Part shown: positions 47,065-57,135 of the stretch, in pieces | Layout of the letters: the number at the start of each line of letters is the position of its first letter | How positions within the stretch are numbered: position 1 is the stretch's first letter | From: Ponticaulis sp. | Lineage (GTDB): Bacteria > Pseudomonadota > Alphaproteobacteria > Caulobacterales > Hyphomonadaceae | Length of the DNA stretch: 64,000 nucleotides | Assembly: GCA_002692725.1 (NCBI GenBank) | Contig: NZLU01000023.1 | Location: forward strand, 62,001-126,000 | Direction: 5' to 3' | The notes under the pieces: generated by a model | The model's database searches: none | Told to the model about the DNA's origin: nothing | The model's input: only the letters and a program-made list of their open reading frames with translations | Translations under genes and position numbers: made by a program

Positions 47065-47955
47065 TTACGGCCATTTCGCAATCGGAGGCATGGAGGAGAG
47101 AATGGATGTCACGTTTCCACCTGTCTTCAGGCCAAAGGTCGTGCCTCGGTCATAGAGCAGGTTGAACTCGACATAACGACCTCGGCGAACAAGCTGTTCT
47201 TCCCGCTCTTCCGGCGTCCAGCTTTGCTCATAGGTTTGACGGACGAGCTTCGGGTAAATGTCCCTGAACGCCTTGCCAACATCCTGGGTGAAAGAAAAAT
47301 CAGCGTCCCAGTCGCCGGACGAGTGGCGATCATAGAAAATGCCGCCAATCCCGCGCGGTTCATCCCGGTGTGGCAGATAGAAATACTCGTCACACCAGTC
47401 TTTGAACTTCGGAAAATACTCCGGATTGTGCGTGTCGCAGGCATCTTTCATGGCGGCATGGAATTGTTCGGCCAGCGGATGATTTTGATCGCGCTGATAG
47501 TCCAGTACGGGGGTGAGGTCGGCACCGCCGCCAAACCAGCTTTCGGACGTCACCAGCATACGCGTGTTCATATGGACAGCCGGCACGCGTGGATTGACCG
47601 GATGGACAATCAGAGAAATGCCGCTGGCCCAGAATTCTCCACCGGATTTGTCCGCGCCGGGGATTTGTGCTGCGAAGCTTTCGGAGAATTTTCCATGGAC
47701 GCAGGAAAAATGGACACCGGCTTTTTCAAACAACCGCCCCTTCAGAAGGCCCATGGTTCCGCCGCCCTGATCTTCGCCATTCGGGCCTTTGATCCGTTCC
47801 CAGGGCGTCCGTTCAAATCGTCCAGGTTCGCCATGATAGAGCGGCGGGAGAACTTCATCTTCAAGCGTTTCCAGCTCTGAAATGATCTCCGCCTGAAGCG
47901 TGGAGAACCAGTTTTTAGCGGTCTGTTTTCGGGATTCAAGCTGCGTATCAGTCAT
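47065..47955 (-). CDS. hemF: Oxygen-dependent coproporphyrinogen III oxidase
   Basis: A 296-residue HemF that turns coproporphyrinogen III into protoporphyrinogen IX with O2. Signatures: FGGGADLTP ([12 protein letters not shown]), [14 protein letters not shown] and [23 protein letters not shown] 47955 is preferred to the 48015 start, whose leader is not conserved. It lies next to tspO. Confidence 0.94.
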   Translation of the reverse strand: MTDTQLESRKQTAKNWFSTLQAEIISELETLEDEVLPPLYHGEPGRFERTPWERIKGPNGEDQGGGTMGLLKGRLFEKAGVHFSCVHGKFSESFAAQIPGADKSGGEFWASGISLIVHPVNPRVPAVHMNTRMLVTSESWFGGGADLTPVLDYQRDQNHPLAEQFHAAMKDACDTHNPEYFPKFKDWCDEYFYLPHRDEPRGIGGIFYDRHSSGDWDADFSFTQDVGKAFRDIYPKLVRQTYEQSWTPEEREEQLVRRGRYVEFNLLYDRGTTFGLKTGGNVTSILSSMPPIAKWP

Positions 47956-48127
47956 GCAGGTTCTATGAGCGAGTGGCGGGATGCAATCAACCGCAATCTT
48001 TGGATTTATATTCAACCGAGTAGCCGGGATTTTATTACGGCGGCCAAGGGGTTTAGTCTGGTCGCTCTAGATTTTTGGAGCTAGGTTCGGGGTCAAATGA
48101 GTTTTTGCCGGAAGCGAGCCTCAAATC

Positions 48128-48973
48128 ATGCGCCTATCCCTATCTCTAGTGTCGTCACTGTCATTTCTCGCGTTTTCTGCTCATGCACAAAGCGGCGAAC
48201 AGGCCTTCTCACAGCCCTATTGGCTCAAAAAGCCTGTCATTGAAGGGATCGGTCGGTCTCGTCTGGAAGTTCCGCCCAACAAGATCAGTTTTTCGGTCTC
48301 ATACCAGGATTTTCAAACCACATCAGAAGCGGCGACAGCTCAGGCGACACAAAAAGCCAAGCGCGCCTACGAAGCGATGAAACGTCTGGCCGGGGATGAT
48401 CTGGAAGTCACCAGCAATGTCTCAATCCAGACAGTCTATCAGCAATACCGCGATGAAAACGGGAATATGCGCGGCTATAGCACGCCCGACCGCATTGCAG
48501 GCTATAATGCCAGTGTTTCGTTTCAGGTGTCGATGAGCGATCCGGAGAATGTCGGTCAGGTCAGAGCTGCTGCGCTCGCCGCAGGGCCGAACTATACAAG
48601 CACGGTGTCCTCGTCTCTTGCGATTAGACCCGCCATGCAGGCGGAAGCGCAGAAAGTCGCTTTTGAGAATGCGCGCAAGCAGGCGGCCATGATCGCCGAA
48701 ACCATGAATGTTCAGCTTGGTGATATGCTGATCGCCCAGGCTGGCTATGGCCCCTGTCTCGGCGAATGGACTCTCGGCGGGGGGCGTCAGGACTATGATT
48801 ACGCCTATGTGCCGTCTCCACCTCCGCCGCCGCCTCCACCGCCACCTCCGCCACCGCCTTCGCCGGGATCTTCGAGCCTGACCCAGGATGAAATCAATGC
48901 ATTGGACCTTCCCATGGATGCGACATCTCGCGAGGTGACGTCCGCCGCCTGCGTCGTGTATGAAATCAAATAG
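48128..48973 (+). CDS. SIMPL (DUF541) domain exported protein with polyproline tract
   Basis: A 281-residue periplasmic protein with a signal peptide (cleavage near SAHAQ, residue 21) and a SIMPL domain (about residues 32-215; VEGIGRSRLEVPPNK-like start, RKQAAMIAETMNVQLGDM). After residue 230 there is a run of about 14 Pro in a row broken only by Ser/Gly, then an ordered tail with a Cys (TSAACVVYEIK). SIMPL proteins are of unknown or signalling-related function. The polyproline run is encoded by mixed CCN codons, so it is not simple slippage of one triplet. Confidence 0.82.
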   Translation: MRLSLSLVSSLSFLAFSAHAQSGEQAFSQPYWLKKPVIEGIGRSRLEVPPNKISFSVSYQDFQTTSEAATAQATQKAKRAYEAMKRLAGDDLEVTSNVSIQTVYQQYRDENGNMRGYSTPDRIAGYNASVSFQVSMSDPENVGQVRAAALAAGPNYTSTVSSSLAIRPAMQAEAQKVAFENARKQAAMIAETMNVQLGDMLIAQAGYGPCLGEWTLGGGRQDYDYAYVPSPPPPPPPPPPPPPPSPGSSSLTQDEINALDLPMDATSREVTSAACVVYEIK

Positions 48974-49062
48974 GCCAGATTGATCCGCGCTGACTTGTGT
49001 GAAAGAAGGCGCGGCTTCAGCAAATTTGAAAAGCGCCGCCAAGCGGCCCGGAAGGCATTGGT

Positions 49063-50511
49063 ATGGACCTGACCCCGCAACAACTTCTTCAAGGCCTTCG
49101 AAATACCAGCCAGCAGGGATTGCAGGCCGAAGGCATTGATATTCTGCGGCATTTGCTGATCGCGACCCGTGAGGACCCGAAACAGCTCGGTCGCGAGTGG
49201 GAAGAAGTCTATAATTACGCGCTCGCCTTCGCTGATGAGGACGCGGCGCTGGGCGTTGCTGAGCGCCTCATGGAGGTGTTTCCGAACAACGCTAAACATG
49301 TATTCTCACTGGCAGAGCGTCTGTCACGTCTGGGACGCTCCGAACATGCGCTTGAAATCATGCGCCGCCTGGAAAAGGCCGCGCCGGCCAATCCGGCAAT
49401 TGATTATTTCCTTGGAGTCTATTCGGGCCAGGTCGGTGAGCTCGATGACGCCAATAGCTATTTCCGCCGTGCACTCGATAAGAAAGCCGATTTTGGCGAC
49501 GCCTGGTCGCTGCTTGCCTCATCGGGCGGCCTGTCTGATCAGGACGAGACCCTGCTGACCCGGCTGGTTGAGGCGGGCGAGGGACATGCCATGCCCGGTA
49601 CAGCCTATGCACTGGGAAGCCTGCTGCACGGTCAGGGCCGATATGACGACGCCTGGGCGGCCTGGGAGAAAGCCAATCAGTTTGAACGGGCGCGACGTCC
49701 ATTCAATCGCGAAGGCGAACTCACGGCCCATCGGGCAATCCGCGAAGCAGATGAAAAAATTCCACTCAGCAGTGAAGCAAGTGAATTTCCAAATCCCTTG
49801 CCGCGATCCATTTTTGTGGTTGGCCTGCCGCGGTCCGGCACCAGTCTGACCGAGCAGATCATCGCGCAGCAAAAGAACGTTTGTCCGCTCGGTGAAGCCA
49901 TGATCAGCCGGGTCGCGACCTGGCCTCTGGGCAATCTCAGTGAGCAGAGCCTCATCGGCGCGGGCGTTATGGGGCCACAGGCGACAGAGTTGTGGGATAA
50001 GATTGGCGGCGTCTATCGTTTCTGTGCAGGCAGCCGCACAAAAGGGCAAAGTCACGTCACGGATAAGGGCGCATTGCTTCATCTCTTCCTCGGCGCATTG
50101 GCGCGGGGCATGAAGGAAGCAAAATTTGTGTGGGTGCGACGCGATCCGCGTGATCTCGCCCTCTCAGCCTGGCGTGCCTATTTCGGCGACGGCAAGCGCT
50201 GGCGGAACGAGCTTTCAGATATGGCGGCCTATATCGCGGCGCATGACGAGCTGATGACGTATTGGAAGTCCCGCTTTCCGAAACGCATTCACGAAGTTCA
50301 GTATGAAAAGCTGGTCAATGACCCGCAGACTGAAACCAACCGACTGATGGACTTTCTGGCTCTGCCGCGTCTCGATATGGCGTCTACAGACTTTTCCAGC
50401 GCCAGCGTCGGTACGGCCAGCTTCGCGCAGATCCGCTCGAAAATCTCTCCGGCCTCTGTTGGCGGCTGGAAGAACTATGAGAAATTCATCGGCCCGGCGT
50501 CTGACTTATAG
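49063..50511 (+). CDS. TPR repeat and sulfotransferase domain protein
   Basis: A 482-residue protein. Residues about 1-210 form TPR-type repeats; residues about 245-470 form a sulfotransferase fold with the PAPS 5'-phosphosulfate loop FVVGLPRSGTSLTEQII and a later VWVRRDPRDLALSAW (3'-phosphate loop). The acceptor may be a protein or glycan. It ends 6 bases into the convergent TIR-WD40 gene. Confidence 0.85.
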   Translation: MDLTPQQLLQGLRNTSQQGLQAEGIDILRHLLIATREDPKQLGREWEEVYNYALAFADEDAALGVAERLMEVFPNNAKHVFSLAERLSRLGRSEHALEIMRRLEKAAPANPAIDYFLGVYSGQVGELDDANSYFRRALDKKADFGDAWSLLASSGGLSDQDETLLTRLVEAGEGHAMPGTAYALGSLLHGQGRYDDAWAAWEKANQFERARRPFNREGELTAHRAIREADEKIPLSSEASEFPNPLPRSIFVVGLPRSGTSLTEQIIAQQKNVCPLGEAMISRVATWPLGNLSEQSLIGAGVMGPQATELWDKIGGVYRFCAGSRTKGQSHVTDKGALLHLFLGALARGMKEAKFVWVRRDPRDLALSAWRAYFGDGKRWRNELSDMAAYIAAHDELMTYWKSRFPKRIHEVQYEKLVNDPQTETNRLMDFLALPRLDMASTDFSSASVGTASFAQIRSKISPASVGGWKNYEKFIGPASDL

Positions 50512-53379
50512 TTTGGAATTGCAGTCCGAAACCAAGCGGCTTGTTTGTTTATCAACGGGTTGCCCCCTCAGTATCGGATAAATCGAAATGTCGTCCTGTG
50601 AAAAAGAGGGCTCGATCCCAGCATTTTTCAGCAATTCACACGCCATCTCTTCCTTTTCAGCGGCCGAAAGATACAATATGTTTGGAATGTCTCTTTTGTG
50701 AATTTCATTCCACGACGTATTCAGCAAGCTCTTGCCATCAGCGCTGAATTTCATGTCCAAGCAGTTGTTTCCGCTTTGGCGGAACTCTTTTAATACTTGA
50801 CCTGAAAGTGGGTCCCTTAGAACGGGCGCAGAGTAATCTTCTCCGCATACAGCGAGGAAGCGATTATCAGGGGAGAACTCAAGCGATGTTAAATGTTGTG
50901 TGGGACTTGTGAACCGAGATATGTTGTTTCCCGAAATCGCATCCAATACCACAGCTTCATTATTGCCAATCGTCAGAGCAATAAATTTGCCATCTGGTGA
51001 AAATGTTACATCCTGATAACGTATAGACGCAGTCGTGCTTTCTAATGAAAGAGACCATTCAAGAGAATAATCACTCGACCGCCAAACAGATAATTCACAA
51101 TCAGATTTGGTCAAAGCATCACATCTTAAGGTGGCGAATTTGGTTCTGTCACTCGTACTGGCGCCAGCGAATTGTGTTCGATTATCAGTGGATATTCTTT
51201 GAACGAATTTGTTTTCGCTGATATTAAATATTACCAGATAATCCGCGTAGCCACCGATCAGTAAATTATCGTCGGAAACCAATTCAACAAACTGCGGTAT
51301 GAAGTCGAGATTGACTTCAATTGGAGCCGATTGTGCATCCTGCAATCGCCAAAAGGTTAACTTTCCTTGTCCGGTTCCCAAAATGCGTGAAACTGCAACG
51401 AGCTTGTCTCGTTTTGGAGAAAGTGCAAAATCTTGCATCAACTGTTTCTCACCATTCAGATGCCACTCGTTCCTCGAATTATCTTTGTCGACAAGGAGAA
51501 TGGATTGTGTCCCCTTTCCTCCCACAGCGATCGTTTCGCCCGATGCGGTTGATTTAAGTAGCGTCAGTCCATGTTCTTTATAGCGGACCATAAGATCGTA
51601 TTCATCCAAAATCCTGTTCCAAACTCGGAGCGTACCCGACCGATCTCCACTCGCAATAATTTGGGTATCGTCACTTACATCTATAGAAACAACCCAGTCT
51701 TTAATTGTCGCTAATGTAAAACGTGATGTCGTCCCCCAACCATCTGAAATTTTCAGACTTCCATCCCAACTGCCTGATACCAAAATGAAAGGAGTCAAAC
51801 TGGTTTTTAATTTTGTAATCCAATCAGAATGAATTTCTTGTCGCAGTTCCAGCCGATTTCGATCTATGTCCCAAAACTCCAAAAAGTTGAAATTATTAAA
51901 AATGATCTGATTTCCGTCTGAAGAAAATGCGACTGCTTCGCTTGTTTGACCGGAATGATTGATAGTCCTGATTGGAGTAAATTTCTCGGCGTCCCAAATC
52001 CGAACACTACTGTCGGTGTCCATGAGAAAGCCGGCAACACTCGCCATCAAGCTACCGTCAGCAGAAAAGGCCAAATCATTAATCTGGGCCGTATGTGCAG
52101 ATAGAGTTTTGATTCTACGCCATGTTTGAGTGGACCAGATTTTGATACGTTCGTCCTCTGCTCCGGAAACGAGAAACTCGTCCGACGGTGTAAATGAGAG
52201 CGCTCCAATAATCCCTTTGTGAGCAGTCGTGTTGGTCACTTCGCTCCAGTCTTCCGTGCTCCAGACTATAAGCTTTCCACTCATAAATCCGGCTGCAAGG
52301 AATCTTCCGTCATGACTGAAATCGATAGATTCAGGATGGTCCCGTTGAATATCAAACTCGAAAACCGCTTGTCTTGATTGTCTGTCCCAAACGGTCAGAC
52401 CATTCATAATATTAGTTCCAGCGATGATTGTCTTATCAGGCGATATCGAGAGCGACGAAAATGCCCCCAATCCGGTATCAAACTCCCAATCAAGGCGATG
52501 AGTATTTAGCAATCTGGTGATCTGATTTTCAGCGAAGGTGTGCCCTTCGCTTCCCGTCATTAATCGGCTGCTCAGATACCTATCGGCTGCGGGATCAGAC
52601 TGAAGTGACATTTTTAGGGCGTTCACTTCGTCACCTTCCAGCAACAATTGTTGGCTTTGTAGAGCTAATACCGTCGAAGACTGCGCTCTTGCCAATGCAT
52701 CACTCTTTAACGCAAACCAAGATGCTGCAACGGCCACAGCTGTCAAAATAATGCCAAAAATTGTTAGCGCTGAGCCAACAAAAGTTCGTAAGCGTTGACG
52801 TTTTCGTTCACGCTCCCACAATTCATTAAATGGCAATTCAGTCAGACCAGCGATAAGGCGTACTACAGCCCGTTCCCATCCATCCTTTTGGATATCTGAC
52901 GCTAGTGGCTCAAAGTTGGTCTCACCGTGCTTGAAACTTGGAGGAAAACAATCGAACTCTGGGAATTCAGAGTTTGGTGCTCCCGACACTATTATTGGAA
53001 AAATTTTGTGCCCGCGCTGGGTTTCTCGGAAATGAATGATTTCTCGATCTACCCACTTCGACCTAGCTGCTTGCGGTGAGCACACAACTATTAGCGCATC
53101 AGACGCTGCGATCTCGCGCTTGATGGCGTCGTTGAGATCAGGTGCGCCCGCTAAATGAGTCTCATCTCTAAATATTGAGCCAAGTTTTCTTCGCGTCTGT
53201 AAACGCGCAAGTTTTCGGGGAACTTTAAAGTTCTCCAGCATTTTTTGTAGACGCCGAGCTTCTTTCAAGTTTTTCTGAGAGTAACTGATGAACGCGCTGT
53301 TTCTTCGAAGCTTTTTCGTCAAAACTTCATTCCATGATCTTGTGACAGTACTTCCCTTTAATATTGGCACTTCTTCCAT
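50506..53379 (-). CDS. TIR domain, membrane helix and WD40 propeller protein
   Basis: A 957-residue protein. Residues about 27-150 form a TIR domain (AFISYSQKNL, IFRDETHLAGAPDLNDAIKR, ASDALIVVCSPQAARSKWV) with the expected catalytic Glu113 in WVDRE, so NADase activity is plausible. A helix near residues 198-224 (TIFGIILTAVAVAASWF) is followed by a helical stretch, then from about 285 to 930 by WD40-type blades (SFTPSDEFLVSGAEDERIKI, LSAHTAQINDLAFSADGS, VSIDVSDDTQIIASGDRSG). ATG 53379 is used; a TTG precedes it. The gene is AT-richer than its neighbours (27 G+C of 60 at 51241 against 35 of 60 at 50221) and sits alone between housekeeping genes, which suggests horizontal gain. Likely a stress or phage sensor-effector. 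Confidence 0.82.
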   Translation of the reverse strand: MEEVPILKGSTVTRSWNEVLTKKLRRNSAFISYSQKNLKEARRLQKMLENFKVPRKLARLQTRRKLGSIFRDETHLAGAPDLNDAIKREIAASDALIVVCSPQAARSKWVDREIIHFRETQRGHKIFPIIVSGAPNSEFPEFDCFPPSFKHGETNFEPLASDIQKDGWERAVVRLIAGLTELPFNELWERERKRQRLRTFVGSALTIFGIILTAVAVAASWFALKSDALARAQSSTVLALQSQQLLLEGDEVNALKMSLQSDPAADRYLSSRLMTGSEGHTFAENQITRLLNTHRLDWEFDTGLGAFSSLSISPDKTIIAGTNIMNGLTVWDRQSRQAVFEFDIQRDHPESIDFSHDGRFLAAGFMSGKLIVWSTEDWSEVTNTTAHKGIIGALSFTPSDEFLVSGAEDERIKIWSTQTWRRIKTLSAHTAQINDLAFSADGSLMASVAGFLMDTDSSVRIWDAEKFTPIRTINHSGQTSEAVAFSSDGNQIIFNNFNFLEFWDIDRNRLELRQEIHSDWITKLKTSLTPFILVSGSWDGSLKISDGWGTTSRFTLATIKDWVVSIDVSDDTQIIASGDRSGTLRVWNRILDEYDLMVRYKEHGLTLLKSTASGETIAVGGKGTQSILLVDKDNSRNEWHLNGEKQLMQDFALSPKRDKLVAVSRILGTGQGKLTFWRLQDAQSAPIEVNLDFIPQFVELVSDDNLLIGGYADYLVIFNISENKFVQRISTDNRTQFAGASTSDRTKFATLRCDALTKSDCELSVWRSSDYSLEWSLSLESTTASIRYQDVTFSPDGKFIALTIGNNEAVVLDAISGNNISRFTSPTQHLTSLEFSPDNRFLAVCGEDYSAPVLRDPLSGQVLKEFRQSGNNCLDMKFSADGKSLLNTSWNEIHKRDIPNILYLSAAEKEEMACELLKNAGIEPSFSQDDISIYPILRGQPVDKQTSRLVSDCNSKL

Positions 53380-53442
53380 CAAGACGGAAGATTAATGAGA
53401 TGAGAAAGCTTTTTTAGAGAGGAAAAAGATTACGCCTGTGTT

Positions 53443-53907
53443 TTATGATTGGGAACAGTTCCCCTCCGTCTGCCGCAGTGCCTCAAACAGACCGATCGAG
53501 GCGGCGGTGGCCACATTGATGGACCTTGCGCCTTCAACAAGCGGGATCACCACGCGCGCATCGCATCGATTATGGACGTCTTCGGGCACGCCAGCGCTCT
53601 CGCGACCAAACAAAAGTCGATCATTTGGTTGAAACCGGAAGCTCTGAAGCGGAATCGCACCCAGTGTTGTAAAAAGGACAACACGTTCCCCTGACTTTTG
53701 CGCGTCTTCGAAGAACGAATCAGCGTCAGGAACGCGTTCGACCTGCGCCAAATTGCCGTAGTCCATCACGGCCCGTTTCAACGCTTTAGTGGTCAAAGGG
53801 AAGCCACACGGCTCTATTATTTGCATTTTTATCCCGAAACAGGCCGCTAAACGGATCGTCGTCCCAAGATTCTGGGGAATATCAGGTTGATAGAAACTCA
53901 GGCGCAA
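53443..53907 (-). CDS. trmL: tRNA (cytidine/uridine-34-2'-O)-methyltransferase TrmL
   Basis: A 154-residue SPOUT methyltransferase acting on the wobble base of tRNA-Leu. Motifs: LSFYQPDIPQNLGTTIRLAA, LFGRESAGVPEDV and IPLVEGARSINVATAASIGL (knot and SAM site). The TTG at 53907 fits the family N-terminus; the open frame to 54057 would overlap petA and is rejected. It is divergent from petA. Confidence 0.9.
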   Translation of the reverse strand: MRLSFYQPDIPQNLGTTIRLAACFGIKMQIIEPCGFPLTTKALKRAVMDYGNLAQVERVPDADSFFEDAQKSGERVVLFTTLGAIPLQSFRFQPNDRLLFGRESAGVPEDVHNRCDARVVIPLVEGARSINVATAASIGLFEALRQTEGNCSQS

Positions 53908-53956
53908 TGTATCGGCTTCTCTGAATTGGGCTGGGAACCCATGAATAATCTCAAGC

Positions 53957-53971
53957 GCGACCTTGCGCCGC
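53957..53971. promoter_or_regulatory. Candidate RegA (PrrA) site upstream of petA
   Basis: GCGAC-CTTGC-GCCGC matches the palindromic pattern GCGNC-N5-GNCGC remembered for RegA/PrrA sites. It lies 71-85 bases before petA; a -10-like TATGTT (53995-54000) with a poor -35 places it near -43, suitable for activation. The bc1 operon is a known RegA target in Rhodobacter. Confidence 0.45.
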
Positions 53972-54041
53972 AAGTGCACAATGCGTGAATTGAGTATGTT
54001 ATGGCACCCACCTGAAAGCCGATTTGTGAGGGCATGGCAAC

Positions 54042-54605
54042 GTGACTGACGAGACACTGCACGAGACGATTGACGAAGATCGTCGTGATTTCATTCATAT
54101 CGCAGCCGGGGCGGCTGTTGTCGGAGGCGCAGGCGCACTGGCCTGGCCATTCATCGCACAGATGCTGCCAGCACTGGACACAAAGGCTGCGTCCAGTCTG
54201 GAAGTTCCGGTAACGGAAATTCCTGAAGGCGGCGAGATCCGGGTTTTGATTGGCGGCATGCCATTCTTCATTCGTCACCGCACCCGAGCGGAGATCACAG
54301 CAGCAGAATCTGTTGATGTGGCCAGCCTTCCTGATCCTGAAACGGATAATGAACGTCTGGTGGCGCTTGCCGATGGCAATCTGAAGCCAGAAATTCTGGT
54401 CGTTTCAGGGTCTTGCACGCACCTTGGCTGTGTGCCGGTTGGCCCGGGCAGCAACACAGGTGAGTTCGGCGGGTGGTATTGCCCATGCCACGGTTCGCAC
54501 TACGACACGTCTGGTCGTATCCGCAAAGGACCGGCTCCGAGCAATCTTCCGGTGCCGAGCTATGAATACAATGCCGACGGCTCTGCCGTAACGATCTCAC
54601 TTTAA
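54042..54605 (+). CDS. petA: Ubiquinol-cytochrome c reductase Rieske iron-sulfur subunit
   Basis: A 187-residue Rieske protein with a Tat-type N-terminal anchor ([16 protein letters not shown]). Box I CTHLGC gives [2Fe-2S] ligands C125 and H127, box II CPCHGS gives C147 and H150, and C130/C149 form the disulfide. The start is GTG 54042 with GAGGG upstream. First gene of petABC. Confidence 0.95.
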   Translation: MTDETLHETIDEDRRDFIHIAAGAAVVGGAGALAWPFIAQMLPALDTKAASSLEVPVTEIPEGGEIRVLIGGMPFFIRHRTRAEITAAESVDVASLPDPETDNERLVALADGNLKPEILVVSGSCTHLGCVPVGPGSNTGEFGGWYCPCHGSHYDTSGRIRKGPAPSNLPVPSYEYNADGSAVTISL

Positions 54606-54624
54606 CGCGCGCTGGGGAGTTCCA

Positions 54625-56127
54625 ATGAGCGGACATGAATCTACATACGAGCCGAAAACCGGCATTGAGAAGTGGATCGACACGCGGCTTCCGATCGTGC
54701 GTCTGGTCCATGATTCCTTTGTCGGGTTTCCGGTAGCAAAGAATTTGAACTATTGGTGGACATTCGGCGCCATTCTGGCTGTCTGTCTTGTCACCCAGAT
54801 CATTACCGGCATCGTTCTGGCAATGCATTATGTGCCGAACGTTGATCTGGCCTTTAACAGCGTCGAGCGCATCATGCGTGACGTCGAATATGGCTGGCTG
54901 ATGCGTTATATCCACGCAAACGGCGCCTCCATGTTCTTCCTGGCGGTCTACATCCACATGTTCCGCGGTCTGTATTACGGGTCTTACAAAGCCCCGCGCG
55001 AGATCAGCTGGCTTCTGGGTGTTGTCATCTACCTGCTCATGATGGGCACAGCCTTCATGGGTTACGTGCTGCCATGGGGGCAGATGTCCCTTCACGGAAC
55101 GGCCGTTATCACCAACCTGATCGGCGCTATTCCGCTGATCGGTGACGGTATCAAAACCTGGCTGCAGGGCGCGCCTGCCATCGGTAATGCGGCGCTCAAC
55201 CGCTTCTTCTCTCTGCACTACCTCCTGCCGTTCATGATTGCCGGCGTGGTTGTGCTGCACATCTGGGCGTTCCACACCACGGGCAATAACAACCCGACCG
55301 GCGTTGACGTGAAAGATGTGAAGAAGGACACGGTTCCATTCCACCCGTATTACACCGTGAAAGACGGCTTCGCGATCATCATCTTCCTGATGATTTTTGC
55401 TGGCTTCGTCTTCTATGCGCCAAACGTTCTTGGCCACGCGGACAACTATATTCCGGGTAACCCGCTGAAGACGCCGGCGCACATCGTGCCGGAATGGTAT
55501 CTCCTGCCATTCTACGCCATTCTCCGTGCTATCACCTTTGATATCGGCCCGATCACAGCGAAGCTTGGCGGTGTCATCGCCATGTTCGGTGCGATTGCAG
55601 TTCTCTTCGTTCTGCCATGGCTCGACACATCGAAAGTGCGTTCGCTGCGCTATCGTCCGCTCGCACGTCAGTTCTTCTTCGGTTTTGTCTTTGTCTGCCT
55701 GATGCTCGGTATTGCCGGTGCGTCGAACCCGGATGACGTTGTCATCCCGACCGGCAGCGACAAGCTCCGTTATGAGCTGGCTTACGAAGATCAGGCTGGC
55801 CGTGATGCTCTGAAAGCCTCTGCGGACTCACATGAAGGCAGCTTCTCAACGAAAGATGGCCGCGCCATCGTGATGTTCGACGATTACGAGCAGTCTCTCG
55901 AATTTGCAGAGGCCGCAGGTATTGAAGATCCGCCAACCGTGTACCATCCAGGCATCAAATGGTTGCTGATCGCTCAGCTCCTGACGTTCTGTTATTTCGC
56001 TTATTTCCTCATCGTGCTTCCGCTTCTTGGCCTTGTCGAGAAACCAAAGGACGAGCCGGAAACCATCGCGAAATCCATTCACCCTGAGCCGAAGTCGTCA
56101 GACATCGCCGCTGCGCCGGCCGAATAG
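54625..56127 (+). CDS. petB: Cytochrome b of the bc1 complex
   Basis: A 500-residue cytochrome b with eight helices, paired haem His residues in HANGASMFF-type and [16 protein letters not shown] segments, and the Qo motif PEWY at residue 289. Between the last two helices (about residues 372-443) there is an unusually long hydrophilic, acidic segment, and the C-terminal tail after EKPKDEPE is also extended. GGGG precedes the ATG, 19 bases after petA. Confidence 0.94.
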   Translation: MSGHESTYEPKTGIEKWIDTRLPIVRLVHDSFVGFPVAKNLNYWWTFGAILAVCLVTQIITGIVLAMHYVPNVDLAFNSVERIMRDVEYGWLMRYIHANGASMFFLAVYIHMFRGLYYGSYKAPREISWLLGVVIYLLMMGTAFMGYVLPWGQMSLHGTAVITNLIGAIPLIGDGIKTWLQGAPAIGNAALNRFFSLHYLLPFMIAGVVVLHIWAFHTTGNNNPTGVDVKDVKKDTVPFHPYYTVKDGFAIIIFLMIFAGFVFYAPNVLGHADNYIPGNPLKTPAHIVPEWYLLPFYAILRAITFDIGPITAKLGGVIAMFGAIAVLFVLPWLDTSKVRSLRYRPLARQFFFGFVFVCLMLGIAGASNPDDVVIPTGSDKLRYELAYEDQAGRDALKASADSHEGSFSTKDGRAIVMFDDYEQSLEFAEAAGIEDPPTVYHPGIKWLLIAQLLTFCYFAYFLIVLPLLGLVEKPKDEPETIAKSIHPEPKSSDIAAAPAE

Positions 56128-56138
56128 GAGAGATCCAG

Positions 56139-57038
56139 ATGAAAGTGATCAAAGCTCTTGTGACCGGCCTGGTTCTGGCGGCGTTCACAGCTCCGGCTGC
56201 GCTCGCTGCAGGTGGTGCCAAGCCGCTCCATGATGGCAAAACTGAAGTTCCAGACTGGCCGTTTGAAGGCCCGTTCGGCAAGTTCGACAAAGCATCTGTT
56301 CAGCGTGGCTTCCAGGTCTACACCGAGGTCTGTGCGTCCTGTCACTCCATGAAGCTGATGTCGTTCCGGAACCTTGGAGAGAATGGTGGTCCATTCGATT
56401 CAGATGATGACGAACTGACTGAAGCGCTGGTGAAGGAATTTGCCGCTCAGTACGAAATCGACGAAGTCGACGACATTGGTGATGTTGTGTCACGCCCGCG
56501 TCGTGCGTCTGATCCGTTCCCGTCTCCTTATCCAAACGACGCGGCTGCGGCGGCTGGCAATGGCGGCGCGATTCCTCCGGATCTGTCTGTGATGGCAAAG
56601 GCCCGTCACGGCGGCGCGACTTACATTTACCGCCTCATGACAGGCTATCCGGACGACACGGAAATCATTGACGATACCATCCACTTCAATGACGACCACA
56701 CACATGGCGAGCTGCACCAGCCTTCCGGTCTGTACTACAATCCGTATTTCGCGGGCGATGTGACGGCGAACTGGCATGGCGACCCGCGTCACAAGCCGTA
56801 TGGCGGCTTCATTGCAATGGCGCCTCAACTGGCGGATGGTCGCGTCTCGTATATGGACGGCACTGAAGCGACCAACGAGCAGATGTCCGCTGACGTTGCT
56901 CAGTTCATCGCGTGGGCGTCAGAGCCGAAAATGGAAAACCGGAAATCACTAGGCTTTGCCGTCATGATTTACCTCTTCTTCCTCGCTCTGCTGGTGTACT
57001 TCTCGTACAAAGCCATCTGGCGGAACGTCGACCACTAA
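56139..57038 (+). CDS. petC: Cytochrome c1 of the bc1 complex
   Basis: A 299-residue protein with signal peptide, haem site CASCHSMKL, a long acidic loop near residues 85-125, the axial-Met region GGFIAMAPQLADG and a C-terminal anchor helix (LGFAVMIYLFFLALLVYFSYKA). It completes the petABC operon, 11 bases after petB, and is followed by a strong terminator. Confidence 0.95.
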   Translation: MKVIKALVTGLVLAAFTAPAALAAGGAKPLHDGKTEVPDWPFEGPFGKFDKASVQRGFQVYTEVCASCHSMKLMSFRNLGENGGPFDSDDDELTEALVKEFAAQYEIDEVDDIGDVVSRPRRASDPFPSPYPNDAAAAAGNGGAIPPDLSVMAKARHGGATYIYRLMTGYPDDTEIIDDTIHFNDDHTHGELHQPSGLYYNPYFAGDVTANWHGDPRHKPYGGFIAMAPQLADGRVSYMDGTEATNEQMSADVAQFIAWASEPKMENRKSLGFAVMIYLFFLALLVYFSYKAIWRNVDH

Positions 57039-57060
57039 AAGGTCAGACAATTGGTTATCG

Positions 57061-57091
57061 AGGGAGGCTGCAGCAATGTAGCCTCCCTTTT
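57061..57091 (+). terminator. Terminator of petABC
   Basis: AGGGAGGCT-N10-AGCCTCCCT, nine perfect pairs, then TTT. It separates petABC from the Hsp70 gene. Confidence 0.85.
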
Positions 57092-57135
57092 GCGTTTCAG
57101 GGAAAGCGCTGTGAATTCGGGGAATGGGGGCAGCA

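Noticed and set aside
48624-48854. Arg/Glu-rich open frame opposite the polyproline tract
   Set aside because: It is the antisense shadow of the CCN run in the SIMPL gene.
53908-54057. N-terminal extension of TrmL
   Set aside because: It would overlap petA and cross its promoter; SPOUT proteins of this type begin at the LSFYQPD stretch.
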